Below are positions 1-6,380 of a stretch of DNA of 64,000 nt, piece after piece. Below the pieces are notes generated by a model. The model saw only the letters and a list, made by a program, of their open reading frames with translations. It was not told the DNA's origin and searched no databases. This DNA is from an uncultured Coriobacteriales bacterium. GTDB taxonomy: Bacteria > Actinomycetota > Coriobacteriia > Coriobacteriales > UMGS124. Both the position numbers and the translations under genes were made by a program. How positions within the stretch are numbered: the stretch's first letter is position 1; every line of letters begins with the position of its first letter. Location: contig CAKUAI010000006.1 in the NCBI GenBank assembly GCA_934636245.1, positions 62,001 to 126,000 on the forward strand, read 5' to 3'.

Positions 1-426
1 GTCGACCGTGACGGCGTCGTCGCCCGACCCATAGGTGTACGACCCGTCGCCGTTGTCGGAGAAACGGTCGACGCGGCCCCTCACCTTTCGGACGATGGCG
101 GGCAGCGTGGCCGACCCACCGCCCAGGAAACCGAGAATCGCGAGGCCGGTGCTCAGCGCCCCACCTTCGCTGGACGAGAGGAACCCGAGCAGGCCGCTGG
201 CGACCTCGGTGGCAAACTCGACTATGAACGACCCCTCGCGGAAGGGCCGCACCTTGATGGACACCTCGTCCTGGCACCCGAGCACCGTGACGGTCTCGCG
301 CACGAGGCCGCTGAAGCTGGACAGCACCTTCGCCAGCTCCTGGGCACCGACCCCGGTCTCAGGGTCGACGCCGCAAATCCTGTAGACAACCCTCTCTCGT
401 TCCATCTTCCTTCTCACTCTCAGCAT
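1..426 (-). CDS. Hypothetical protein, 3' part outside window
   Basis: An open frame runs off the left edge with no stop. The start at 426 (MLRVRRKMERERVVYRI) has AGGAGG five bases upstream. The ATG at 405 has purines only two bases away and is less likely. The visible 142 residues are mixed alpha/beta. A segment rich in Gly, Leu and Ala (near residues 80-110) could be a short hydrophobic hairpin, and acidic Gly/Asp-rich sequence follows. I do not recognise the family. It reads away from the prophage switch and may be a lysogenic-conversion or left-end phage gene. The palindrome at 460-493 lies just upstream and could be its operator. Confidence 0.6.
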   Translation of the reverse strand, partial: MLRVRRKMERERVVYRICGVDPETGVGAQELAKVLSSFSGLVRETVTVLGCQDEVSIKVRPFREGSFIVEFATEVASGLLGFLSSSEGGALSTGLAILGFLGGGSATLPAIVRKVRGRVDRFSDNGDGSYTYGSGDDAVTVD

Positions 427-459
427 GCGCGCCTCCTCGGCGCGATTGTAGGGCGCATT

Positions 460-493
460 GGAACCATTTTATTGAGGTCAACAAAATGGTTCC
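460..493. promoter_or_regulatory. Inverted repeat, possible operator or terminator
   Basis: GGAACCATTTT and AAAATGGTTCC form an 11-bp perfect inverted repeat around a 12-base spacer. The DNA is AT-rich in GC-rich surroundings. It lies between the start of the leftmost minus-strand gene and the stop of the repressor remnant, so it could be an operator of the first or a terminator of the second. Function is inferred only from symmetry and place. Confidence 0.45.
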
Positions 494-508
494 GAACTGG
501 GGCATCAC

Positions 509-621
509 TTACGCGACGTCGCGGGACGGAACGCGATCACGTGCGTCCCCCGGGCGGTTTTCGGGAAGCGCGCACAGGCCCTTGGCCATGGTGGCGAGGG
601 ACTCCCGGCCGTCAACGCCGT
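509..621 (-). pseudogene. C-terminal remnant of a HTH repressor paralogue
   Basis: On the minus strand this stretch reads ELNGVDGRESLATMAKGL, then CALPENRPGDARDRV, and ends at a TAA. The intact repressor at 1262-1657 ends with the closely similar GRESLAGVAKGLSALPENRP. At DNA level 540-610 matches 1293-1363 at all but six of 71 positions. An in-frame stop precedes the fragment, and the HTH domain is missing. It is therefore the leftover tail of a duplicated or exchanged repressor gene, now joined directly to the RhuM remnant. Confidence 0.7.
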
Positions 622-1193
622 TCAGCTCCGTTCATGCCCCGTGAGTTTCCCGAGCTGCTTCTCGAAATCGTTCTTGTACGTGGCGTCCTGGCACTTGCTG
701 AACTCGCGGAACCTCTCGCGTGCAATCGAGTCGGCAGTCTTTTTTGTGCGGCTGCCGTGGCCCTCAAGCACGTCGCGACCGTTGAACTTCAGGAAGCCGT
801 CGAGCAGCTCCTCGCAGTCCCTCATGCTGAGCAGCACATGCCTCTCTGCCCTGTCCTCCGCGGCGTCGAGGAACATCGTCACGAGCCGGAGTAGACGGGC
901 GGCCGCCCACTCAATCTACTTCTTTCGGAAAAATCGAAAGAAGTGGTTGAGCTGGTCTTTTCCAGCTCGCCGCTCTTGAATATGTTGTTTAAATGCTCGG
1001 AGATCGTCGGCAGGCCGACACCAAACAGCTCGGCGATGGCCTTCTGCCTCATCCAGAACGTCTCGTCTGAGTACATGACCTCGACCGAGACGTTAGCCCC
1101 GTCGGACTGGTAGAGGACGATCCCGGTCTCGATGCCCGGCTTCGTCTTGTCCTCGCCTTCTTCGTTGTTTTCAGTCTGTCCGTTACTGTTCAT
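622..1193 (-). pseudogene. RhuM-family protein, internally deleted and frameshifted
   Basis: The N-terminal part starts at 1193 (MNSNGQTENNEE) and holds the RhuM hallmark region: IVLYQSDGANVSVEVMYSDE, then FWMRQKAIAELFGV, then ISEHLNNIFKSGELEKT. It runs out of homology near 940 and stops near 885. In another frame 622-882 encodes the RhuM C-terminal region (FLDAAEDRAERHVLLSMRD, ending KLTGHERS). The middle of the family, which normally carries the conserved VGYRVNS-type segment, is absent. The gene is a remnant. A perfect inverted repeat (ACTTCTTTCG/CGAAAGAAGT) lies at the deletion junction. RhuM proteins are common accessory genes in mobile elements; their biochemical role is poorly defined. 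Confidence 0.75.
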
Positions 1194-1261
1194 GGCTCCT
1201 CCTCGGTTGAACCTGATGGGCAATGGCCGTTTCGGAATCGCACGCCCCGACCACCCCTCAC

Positions 1262-1657
1262 CTACGCGACACCCTGGGCCTGAAGGGAAGGACGTGCGTC
1301 CCCCGGGCGGTTTTCGGGAAGGGCGCTCAGGCCCTTGGCCACGCCGGCGAGGGACTCGCGGCCCGCCTGCGTCATCGAGTCGTAGGCGTCCACGACCTGC
1401 CGCTTGAGGGGGTCGTCGGGGCGGCACGCGGCCTCGGGCGCGGCGTCGTCCCCATCGTCCCACCCGCACAGGTCGTTCGGCGTGCAGCCCAGCGCCTTCG
1501 CGCAGTCCACGGCGTCGGAGAGGGACATAGCCGTATCCTCTCTCTCCCAGCAGCCGACAATTCTTTCCGTAACACCAATCATTGAAGCCAAATCGCCCTG
1601 AGTGATCTTTTTCGCTTTTCGAATCTCTCTCAGGCGCAAGGTGTACTCCTTATCCAT
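1262..1657 (-). CDS. HTH (XRE) repressor, probable CI-like lysogeny regulator
   Basis: A 131-residue protein with an N-terminal XRE helix-turn-helix (about residues 7-60; motif RLREIRKAKKITQGDLASMI, then VTERIVGCWER). It shares the string LGCTPNDLCG with the divergent Cro-like protein, as expected for two regulators of one switch. The C-terminal half is charged and has no peptidase motif, so there is no sign of LexA/CI self-cleavage. I chose the ATG at 1657 because AGGAGG lies at a good distance; the GTG at 1666 is too close to it. It transcribes away from the early genes across the operators at 1683-1800. A damaged copy of its 3' end lies at 509-621. Confidence 0.85.
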   Translation of the reverse strand: MDKEYTLRLREIRKAKKITQGDLASMIGVTERIVGCWEREDTAMSLSDAVDCAKALGCTPNDLCGWDDGDDAAPEAACRPDDPLKRQVVDAYDSMTQAGRESLAGVAKGLSALPENRPGDARPSLQAQGVA

Positions 1658-1682
1658 GGGCTTCACCTCCTATGGCGAGAAA

Positions 1683-1800
1683 TCTACCAAAACTGTGTAT
1701 TCAAATCAACAAAATTGGTAGAAAACTGTTGACACAGACAAAATCTGTCTCTATTCTGCTTTTACGACGTACAGAAACTGTCTGTTTTAATTAGGAGGGT
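1683..1800. promoter_or_regulatory. Operator region of the lysogeny switch
   Basis: This AT-rich divergent spacer has repeated half-sites of the ACTGT/ACAGA type: AACTGTGTATTC, AACTGTTGACACAGAC, ACAGACAAAATCTGTCT (1735-1751) and ACAGAAACTGTCTGT (about 1774-1788). A separate inverted repeat TCTACCAA/TTGGTAGA (1683-1690 and 1715-1722) overlaps a likely minus-strand promoter for the repressor. The layout resembles a lambda-type right operator, inferred from symmetry and position. Confidence 0.7.
1729..1757 (+). promoter_or_regulatory. Early rightward promoter
   Basis: A consensus -35 TTGACA (1729-1734) is followed after 17 bases by a -10 TATTCT (1752-1757). It lies about 50 bases before the Cro-like gene, and the palindromic operators overlap and follow it, so binding there should block it. 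Confidence 0.75.
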
Positions 1801-1804
1801 ACAG

Positions 1805-2167
1805 ATGCAGTCTCTTGAAGAGATTTTCCCGAGTCGCCTGAAGGCATACATGGACCTCTCGGGCATGGGCGCCGAGCGCCTGGCGCGCGAGACGGGCTGC
1901 TCCGTCGACGCGATTCGCAAGTACATGAGCGGCGCGATGCTGCCGCAGTTCAAGACCGCGTTCCGCCTTGCGCAGGCCCTTGGCTGCACGCCCAACGACC
2001 TGTGCGGCATCTCCCTGGACGCGCCGTCCCGACGCGACCCGCGCACGGTCGGCGACGCTGCTCAGTCTGCCGCCGCCAATGCCGCCGCCTCCCCCTACGC
2101 CGAGTCCGACCACTACACCGTCGCCGCCAAGCACGTCGCCGTCTCCCCCTTCGCCCCGGCAGTCTAA
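1805..2167 (+). CDS. Cro-like HTH (XRE) regulator
   Basis: This 120-residue protein has an N-terminal helix-turn-helix (about residues 8-62; LARETGCSVDAIRKYMSG) and the segment LAQALGCTPNDLCG, shared with the divergent repressor. The C-terminal 50 residues are Ala/Pro/Ser-rich and likely disordered. The start has TAGGAGGG eight bases upstream. It is first in the rightward early transcript and divergent from the repressor, which is the position of Cro. Binding to the ACTGT/ACAGA sites is inferred. Confidence 0.83.
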   Translation: MQSLEEIFPSRLKAYMDLSGMGAERLARETGCSVDAIRKYMSGAMLPQFKTAFRLAQALGCTPNDLCGISLDAPSRRDPRTVGDAAQSAAANAAASPYAESDHYTVAAKHVAVSPFAPAV

Positions 2168-2178
2168 GGAGGCACGCG

Positions 2179-2640
2179 ATGTTCAACCGACCCACTGACA
2201 CGACCCCCGGCTACCTGCGCATCGGCAACGCCGAGTACCCCCTCACCAGGGACGGCATGCGCGAGGCTTTCGCCTCCCAGCTCGACGACCAAGCCCACCT
2301 GAACGAGGACGACGTGCACATGCTCGCCATGCTGGTGGGCGAGGAGCTGTGCCGCCACAACCTCAAGGACGTCGACGGCAAGACGTCGGCCTGCAGGATG
2401 TCGCTGCGCGGAGTGTACATCCCAGACACCTGCGACGAGCAAGCCAGCGCCTACGTCCGCGTCGACGGCCCCTACTTCAAGGACCGCGAGGGGATCAGCT
2501 TCGAGCCGAACGGCTTTATCGGCTTCGCGGGGTGGGCGGACTCGCGCAACGAGCGCCCGTTCCTCGTCGCCTTCGCGCGCTGGCTCGACGAGTGGCTCCT
2601 CTCGCCCGACATGCGCGACCTCGGCGGGGAGGGGGAGTAG
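2179..2640 (+). CDS. Phage early protein, paralogue of the next gene
   Basis: The protein has 153 residues. Its N-terminal half (GMREAFASQLDDQAHLNEDD, then MLAMLVGEELCRHN) matches in order and spacing the next gene (GVRDGFARAI, then LAHMVGVELCRRN). Both end with a helix of the form PFLxAxxxWxDE. They look like a tandem duplication that has diverged. I see no catalytic motif or membrane segment. A good Shine-Dalgarno (AAGGAGG) precedes the ATG, and the stop is two bases from the next start. Function unknown. Confidence 0.75.
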   Translation: MFNRPTDTTPGYLRIGNAEYPLTRDGMREAFASQLDDQAHLNEDDVHMLAMLVGEELCRHNLKDVDGKTSACRMSLRGVYIPDTCDEQASAYVRVDGPYFKDREGISFEPNGFIGFAGWADSRNERPFLVAFARWLDEWLLSPDMRDLGGEGE

Positions 2641-2642
2641 CC

Positions 2643-3074
2643 ATGCACACGAGGGAACTGGGTCTGACGCGCGAGGGGGTGCGGGACGGGTTCGCCCGCG
2701 CGATAGGCACGTACGACGGGCTCACCAAGAACGACGTCTGCCAGCTCGCGCACATGGTGGGCGTGGAGCTGTGCCGCCGCAACAGGCGCATCGCGGGCGG
2801 GAGGGCGAAGAGCGCGCAGATGGAGGTGGGCGCGGTCAGCGTCAGCTGCTACGAGGGCTGCGTCGAGTCCGCCCTCATCCGCGTCGACTGCTCGGACCAC
2901 GTGACCCGCGAGGCGGTCGCCCTCAACCGCGACTGCTCCCTGGACATCGCCGAGTGGGCGGGCGAGAGGGACGTGATGCCGTTCCTGCGCGCGCTCGACG
3001 CCTGGATGGACGAGGTCAAGGACGAGCTGTTCTGGCAGCGCATGCACGCGGATGGGGGCGGTAGGGATGATTAG
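2643..3074 (+). CDS. Phage early protein, paralogue of the previous gene
   Basis: The protein has 143 residues and shares the layout of its upstream neighbour: an N-terminal helical part with LAHMVGVELCRRN, a middle beta-rich Cys-containing part (VSVSCYEGCVESALIRVDCS), and a C-terminal amphipathic helix MPFLRALDAWMDEV. It overlaps the next gene by eight bases, so the two are probably translationally coupled. No known family is recognised. Confidence 0.75.
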   Translation: MHTRELGLTREGVRDGFARAIGTYDGLTKNDVCQLAHMVGVELCRRNRRIAGGRAKSAQMEVGAVSVSCYEGCVESALIRVDCSDHVTREAVALNRDCSLDIAEWAGERDVMPFLRALDAWMDEVKDELFWQRMHADGGGRDD

Positions 3075-3561
3075 CGATCCTGGAAGCCCGCTCAACGAGC
3101 TGGGAGGGATGCCGAGCCCGCTCACGACGGGCGAGCGCGCCCGCATCGAGGAGCTGGGCGAACTCTCGAGGTTCCTGCGCGAGGTGGCCGCGTCGGAGGA
3201 CGCCATCGACCCCGACTACCTCAGGTTCAATGCCGCCGCCCTCGACTTCAGGGCCGAGCTCATCGTCGAGGACGCGCGGAGGCTCATGCGCAAGGGGCCC
3301 GCGCAGATTGTCGACGGTACCAGGGTGCGCCTGAGCGTCTTCGGTGGTGCGCGCCTCGGGCCCATGGGCGCGGGCGAGGTCGAGGGCCCATGCCGCGCGC
3401 TGGAGGGCGCCGCCGTGGACGTCGTGCGCGCCGTCAACGACCTGCGCGGCCAGCAGGCGTTCAGGTACAGCGATGGCCTGGCGCTGCTCGCCAACCAGCT
3501 CCTCTCGGCAGCCCGTTACATGCGGAAGATGTCGGAAGAGATGGAGGCCGGCGATGAGTGA
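3067..3561 (+). CDS. Hypothetical phage early protein
   Basis: The protein has 164 residues and is mostly helical: ARIEELGELSRFLREVAASE near residue 25, then long helices up to the C-terminal YMRKMSEEMEAGDE. There are no cysteines, membrane segments or known motifs. It overlaps the genes on both sides by eight bases, which shows it is part of one translated early operon. Function unknown. Confidence 0.7.
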   Translation: MISDPGSPLNELGGMPSPLTTGERARIEELGELSRFLREVAASEDAIDPDYLRFNAAALDFRAELIVEDARRLMRKGPAQIVDGTRVRLSVFGGARLGPMGAGEVEGPCRALEGAAVDVVRAVNDLRGQQAFRYSDGLALLANQLLSAARYMRKMSEEMEAGDE

Positions 3562-3895
3562 CGAGGGAGTGCCTTGCTACAGGCGCATGTCGGCGCCGTC
3601 GAGCGCCGAGGAGCTTGAGGGGGCCGCAGGGCTCTTGCGAGACGCGGCCGCGTGCATCGACAGCGCGGCCGAGCGGATGCACTGGATGGAGGCGCACCAG
3701 TTCGGCAGCGCGCTCCTGTGGTGCAAGCAGGCGCTTTCGACCGTGTCGGCGCGGCTCGGCGAGCGCGCCGAGAGGGTCAGGGACCAGGCCAGGCGCGAGG
3801 AGCGGTTCGAGCTGGGGTATGTCGACGCGCCCGACATCGACGCGGGAATCTTCGCGCGGGCGAACCCAGGCTTTTCGGATGGGGGGCGATCTTGA
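3554..3895 (+). CDS. Hypothetical small helical phage protein
   Basis: This 113-residue protein is predicted helical between residues 15 and 85 (SAEELEGAAGLLRDAAACID, then AERAERVRDQARREERF) and ends in a short loop tail. It overlaps the previous gene by eight bases and its stop overlaps the next ATG. No family is recognised. Confidence 0.68.
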   Translation: MSDEGVPCYRRMSAPSSAEELEGAAGLLRDAAACIDSAAERMHWMEAHQFGSALLWCKQALSTVSARLGERAERVRDQARREERFELGYVDAPDIDAGIFARANPGFSDGGRS

Positions 3896-4041
3896 TGGAG
3901 ACCGCAAAGGAGCATCGCATACCGCCCGAGAGCGTGAGGGCGACAGTGATGGCAAACGCGCTGTGGCCGATTTTCATGGCGTGGCGCGAGAAAAAGTCAG
4001 GCGAGACGGCCGCAAAGCGCCAGGCGGCCGCGGCGAATTAG
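3895..4041 (+). CDS. Very small phage protein (48 aa)
   Basis: The ATG overlaps the preceding TGA (TGATG), the usual mark of coupled translation. The product is short (METAKEHRIPPESVRATVMA, then NALWPIFMAWREKK) with a basic, Ala-rich tail. No family is recognised. Evidence for coding is the operon spacing and the overlap only. Confidence 0.5.
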   Translation: METAKEHRIPPESVRATVMANALWPIFMAWREKKSGETAAKRQAAAAN

Positions 4042-4055
4042 GAGAGGTGGGAGAC

Positions 4056-4355
4056 ATGAAGGTATCGACCGAATGCGCGAGGTGCGGCCGCGCGGTGGCC
4101 ATGCACAGCATAGAGGTCCCCGGCGGCAAGAAGGTGTACACGGAGAGCGACACGGGCTTCGTCGAGGCGCTCGCCATCGTCGCCGTCGACGGCACCGGCG
4201 CGTGGGCCTTCGACCTCGAGGCGGGCCCCGGCACGGGCGTGTACGCGCCACTGTGCCAAGGGTGCCTCATGGACCTCGGCAGGTGGCTGCGAGACGGCCG
4301 CGCCGGTGCGGGCAGGCATGACGTCGTGCCGCACACGGAGGACGTGGACTTTTAG
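4056..4355 (+). CDS. Hypothetical Cys-pair protein, possible zinc binder
   Basis: The protein has 99 residues. CARCGRA near the N-terminus and CQGC near residue 70 form two CxxC pairs that could bind one zinc ion. The segment between them is beta-rich and includes a Gly/Pro-rich stretch. GGAGAGGTGGGAG precedes the ATG. It is the last gene before the structured spacer at 4359-4537. It resembles small phage zinc-ribbon proteins, but I cannot name a family. Confidence 0.65.
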   Translation: MKVSTECARCGRAVAMHSIEVPGGKKVYTESDTGFVEALAIVAVDGTGAWAFDLEAGPGTGVYAPLCQGCLMDLGRWLRDGRAGAGRHDVVPHTEDVDF

Positions 4356-4358
4356 GAA

Positions 4359-4492
4359 GCATGCCCCCGGCGCGGCCCGCCGGCACTTCGGGCCCGCGCC
4401 AATACTCTCGCGAGCCCGTCGAAACGCCGCGGCCTTGGCACCGGCGCCCACCGAGGCGGTGTGACGGCCGGCGGCCCGCGCCGGGGGCATGC
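4359..4492. repeat. Long GC-rich inverted repeat, possible structured RNA
   Basis: 4359-4384 and 4467-4492 are inverted copies over 26 bases with one mismatch. Both begin with GCATGCCCCCGGCGCGG when read outward to inward. The 82-base interior has further self-complementary GC blocks. It begins three bases after a stop codon and holds no convincing gene. It could be a folded RNA element or a processing or termination structure in the early transcript. Confidence 0.6.
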
Positions 4493-4505
4493 GGGAAACG
4501 AAAGC

Positions 4506-4537
4506 GGCCCCGCGCGAGGTTGCAGCTCGCCGGGGCC
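4506..4537 (+). terminator. Hairpin upstream of small membrane gene
   Basis: GGCCCCG-C-GCGAG pairs with CTCGC-CGGGGCC around a seven-base loop, with one bulged C. No T-run follows, so it may be an RNA processing or stability hairpin rather than a true Rho-independent terminator. It ends 24 bases before the next start codon. Confidence 0.4.
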
Positions 4538-4561
4538 ATGGTCGACCGGAAGGTGACGGAA

Positions 4562-4789
4562 ATGGATTCTAACCCAAGCATCGCGGATTTTGAAGAGGAA
4601 GACGACGGGCGCGACGGCCCGCTCGACAGGCTCTGCCTCGTGGTCGCGGCGCTCTCGATACCGGGCGTCCTGCCGGCCCTCGCGATCGCGGCCGCGCCCG
4701 TCGTGGCCGACGCGCTCGGCCCGTGGCTGCTGCCGCTCCTCGCGGCGCCCGCGGTCTACGGGTTCCTGTGGTTCATGACACGCAATTAA
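4562..4789 (+). CDS. Small phage membrane protein
   Basis: The protein has 75 residues. An acidic N-terminus (MDSNPSIADFEEEDDG) is followed by two hydrophobic segments (about residues 26-45 and 50-70) joined by a short turn, with MTRN at the C-terminus. That pattern fits a two-span membrane protein. The ATG at 4562 has GGAAGG about eight bases upstream; an ATG at 4538 is possible. It follows two strong hairpins, so it may be expressed separately from the genes before it. Function unknown. Confidence 0.6.
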   Translation: MDSNPSIADFEEEDDGRDGPLDRLCLVVAALSIPGVLPALAIAAAPVVADALGPWLLPLLAAPAVYGFLWFMTRN

Positions 4790-4859
4790 TCGGTAAGCCT
4801 TAGCCGCCCCGCCCGGCCTTGGACCAGGCGGGGCGCACTGTTGAGATTGGAGCACATGT

Positions 4860-5168
4860 ATGACGAGGGGATCTGCAAGGATGAGGAAGAAGGCGGCTCC
4901 CGCCGCCTATGCGGCACGCGCCGACGCGGCCGCCTGCAGCGCCGCCAAGGCGCTCGTGATCGCCGAGGACGCAGCGGAGGACGTGCGCCGCATGAAGGGC
5001 GACCTCGCGGTCATGGAGCGCTCGCTGGAGGTCGCGACCGACGGCGTGGACATTCTCTTCCGCATCGTCGAGGACGTGGAGCGGTCCTGTATGAAGATCG
5101 GGACCACCCTCTTCGTCGCGGCCATCGTGAGCTTCGTGCTCATGGTCTGCGCGGCCGTGCTCCAATAG
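4860..5168 (+). CDS. Small phage protein with C-terminal membrane anchor
   Basis: The protein has 102 residues. It has a basic start, an Ala-rich helix (residues 12-75, with a heptad-like stretch around MKGDLAVMERSLEVATDGVD) and one C-terminal transmembrane helix (about residues 80-101). Topology suggests a tail-anchored protein. A GCCCCGCC/GGCGGGGC hairpin (4806-4834) lies upstream. No family is recognised. Confidence 0.6.
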   Translation: MTRGSARMRKKAAPAAYAARADAAACSAAKALVIAEDAAEDVRRMKGDLAVMERSLEVATDGVDILFRIVEDVERSCMKIGTTLFVAAIVSFVLMVCAAVLQ

Positions 5169-5206
5169 CGGCCGGTCTCCCCTACTGAGCGTTGATGTGG
5201 AGATTT

Positions 5207-5611
5207 ATGGGCGATGCCAAGAAAGGTGCATCGAGAAGATGCAAGCGGTGGAGCAGCGCGGAGGTCGACTACATGAGGTCGCACGCGGCCGACGGCCCGG
5301 ACCTCGTCGCGGCGCACCTCGGCCGCACGGCGTCGTCGGTCAAGTCCAAGGCCCAGGAGCTCGGCGTGTCCCTCTGCCGCGTCCCATGGGCCGCCGACGG
5401 CGACCTCTGCCCCCGGTGCGGCGCGCGCCCGGTCAGGAAGGGCGCCCCGGGATGGCGCGAGGGCCTGTGCGAGGCGTGCCACTTCTCCGTCCTCTCCGAG
5501 AGGACGGACGAGAGGGCGGCCGCCGAGCGCGAGCGCCGCAGGTACGACTTGGCCCGGCGGAACTTGTCGAACGAGAGGAAAAAGAGGATGACAGATGGCG
5601 CAAAAGACTAA
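5207..5611 (+). CDS. Phage DNA-binding protein, Myb/SANT-like HTH plus zinc ribbon
   Basis: The protein has about 134 residues. The N-terminal part (RWSSAEVDYMRSHAADG, then VAAHLGRTASSVKSKAQELG) has the spacing of Myb/SANT-like HTH domains. A zinc ribbon follows (CPRCGARPV, then CEACHF). The C-terminal 45 residues are highly charged (ERTDERAAAERERRRYD). The ATG at 5207 has GGAG upstream; 5195 is an alternative start. It overlaps the HNH gene by 17 bases, so both are probably made together. A role in DNA binding is inferred. Confidence 0.65.
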   Translation: MGDAKKGASRRCKRWSSAEVDYMRSHAADGPDLVAAHLGRTASSVKSKAQELGVSLCRVPWAADGDLCPRCGARPVRKGAPGWREGLCEACHFSVLSERTDERAAAERERRRYDLARRNLSNERKKRMTDGAKD

Positions 5612-5957
5612 CTGGGTCTGCCCCAAGTGCCACGCGCTCGTCGCGCGCGGCTGCGACTGCCCTCGGTGCGGTGGCGCGAGGAGGGACGACGGCAGGTACG
5701 CGTACAGGCGCGGCTACAAGGGCGCGTACGACTCGGCGAGGCAGACGGTGTGCGCCGCCCAGCACGGGGCGTGCGCGCTCTGCGGGGCACACGCCGCCGA
5801 CTGCAGGGGCGGTAGGTGGTACACGCGCGGGCTCGGCGAGGTGCACCACAGGGTGCCGCTCTCGCAGGGCGGCGGGTCGGGGTGCGACAACCTCGTGCTG
5901 CTCTGCCTGTCGTGCCACGCGGCGCTCGACGGCAAGACCGGCAAGGGGGCGGTGTAG
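5595..5957 (+). CDS. HNH endonuclease
   Basis: The protein has 120 residues. The N-terminus carries a rubredoxin-like zinc knuckle (CPKCHALV, then CDCPRCG). The C-terminus carries the HNH core: CALCGAHA, then GLGEVHHRVPLSQGG, then DNLVLLCLSCHAA. The paired His, the Asn and the CxxC zinc ligands of the fold are present. Phage HNH proteins near DNA-replication or packaging genes often nick DNA and help the terminase. Here the neighbours are SSB and an HTH protein, so a role in replication or recombination is equally possible. Confidence 0.85.
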   Translation: MAQKTNWVCPKCHALVARGCDCPRCGGARRDDGRYAYRRGYKGAYDSARQTVCAAQHGACALCGAHAADCRGGRWYTRGLGEVHHRVPLSQGGGSGCDNLVLLCLSCHAALDGKTGKGAV

Positions 5958-6371
5958 GTGGACGTCAACGTCGTCGCGTTGTCCGGCAGGGTGACGAGGG
6001 ACCCGGAGCTCAGGGCGTCGGCTTCAGGCGCGTCGTTCCTGTCTTTCTGCGTCGCCTCGAACGAGCGCCGCAAGGTTGGCGCGGAGTGGCGCGACGTGCC
6101 GAACTACGTGCGGTGCACGGTCTTCGGGCCGCGCGCCGACTCGCTCGGCAGGCTGCTCGCGAAGGGCAGGCAGGTCTTCGTGACCGGCCGCCTGCGCTAC
6201 TCGAGCTGGGAGGGCGCGGGTGGAGAGCGGCACAGCTCGCTCGACGTCGTGGTCTCCGACCTGTCCCTGGGCGCCGTCCCCGGAGCCGCGGGGCAGCGCC
6301 AGGCCGACGCCGCGCCGGCGGCGGGGGCGTGCGAGCCCGCGTCCGTGTACGACGACGAGATCCCCTTCTAG
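5958..6371 (+). CDS. ssb: Single-stranded DNA-binding protein
   Basis: The protein has 137 residues with a GTG start directly after the HNH stop. The N-terminal OB fold has the SSB hallmarks: NVVALSGRVTRDPELRASAS, FLSFCVASNERR, and GRQVFVTGRLRYSSWE. The C-terminus ends DDEIPF, the acidic tip that recruits replication and repair partners. An Ala/Pro/Gly-rich linker joins the two. It coats single-stranded DNA during phage replication. It sits at the head of the replication genes, in the order SSB, replisome organizer, DnaC. Confidence 0.93.
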   Translation: MDVNVVALSGRVTRDPELRASASGASFLSFCVASNERRKVGAEWRDVPNYVRCTVFGPRADSLGRLLAKGRQVFVTGRLRYSSWEGAGGERHSSLDVVVSDLSLGAVPGAAGQRQADAAPAAGACEPASVYDDEIPF

Positions 6372-6380
6372 GAGGCCGAC

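Noticed and set aside
472..894. Plus-strand frame of 140 codons opposite the RhuM remnant
   Set aside because: Shadow of minus-strand coding; the minus strand has recognisable RhuM and repressor sequence.
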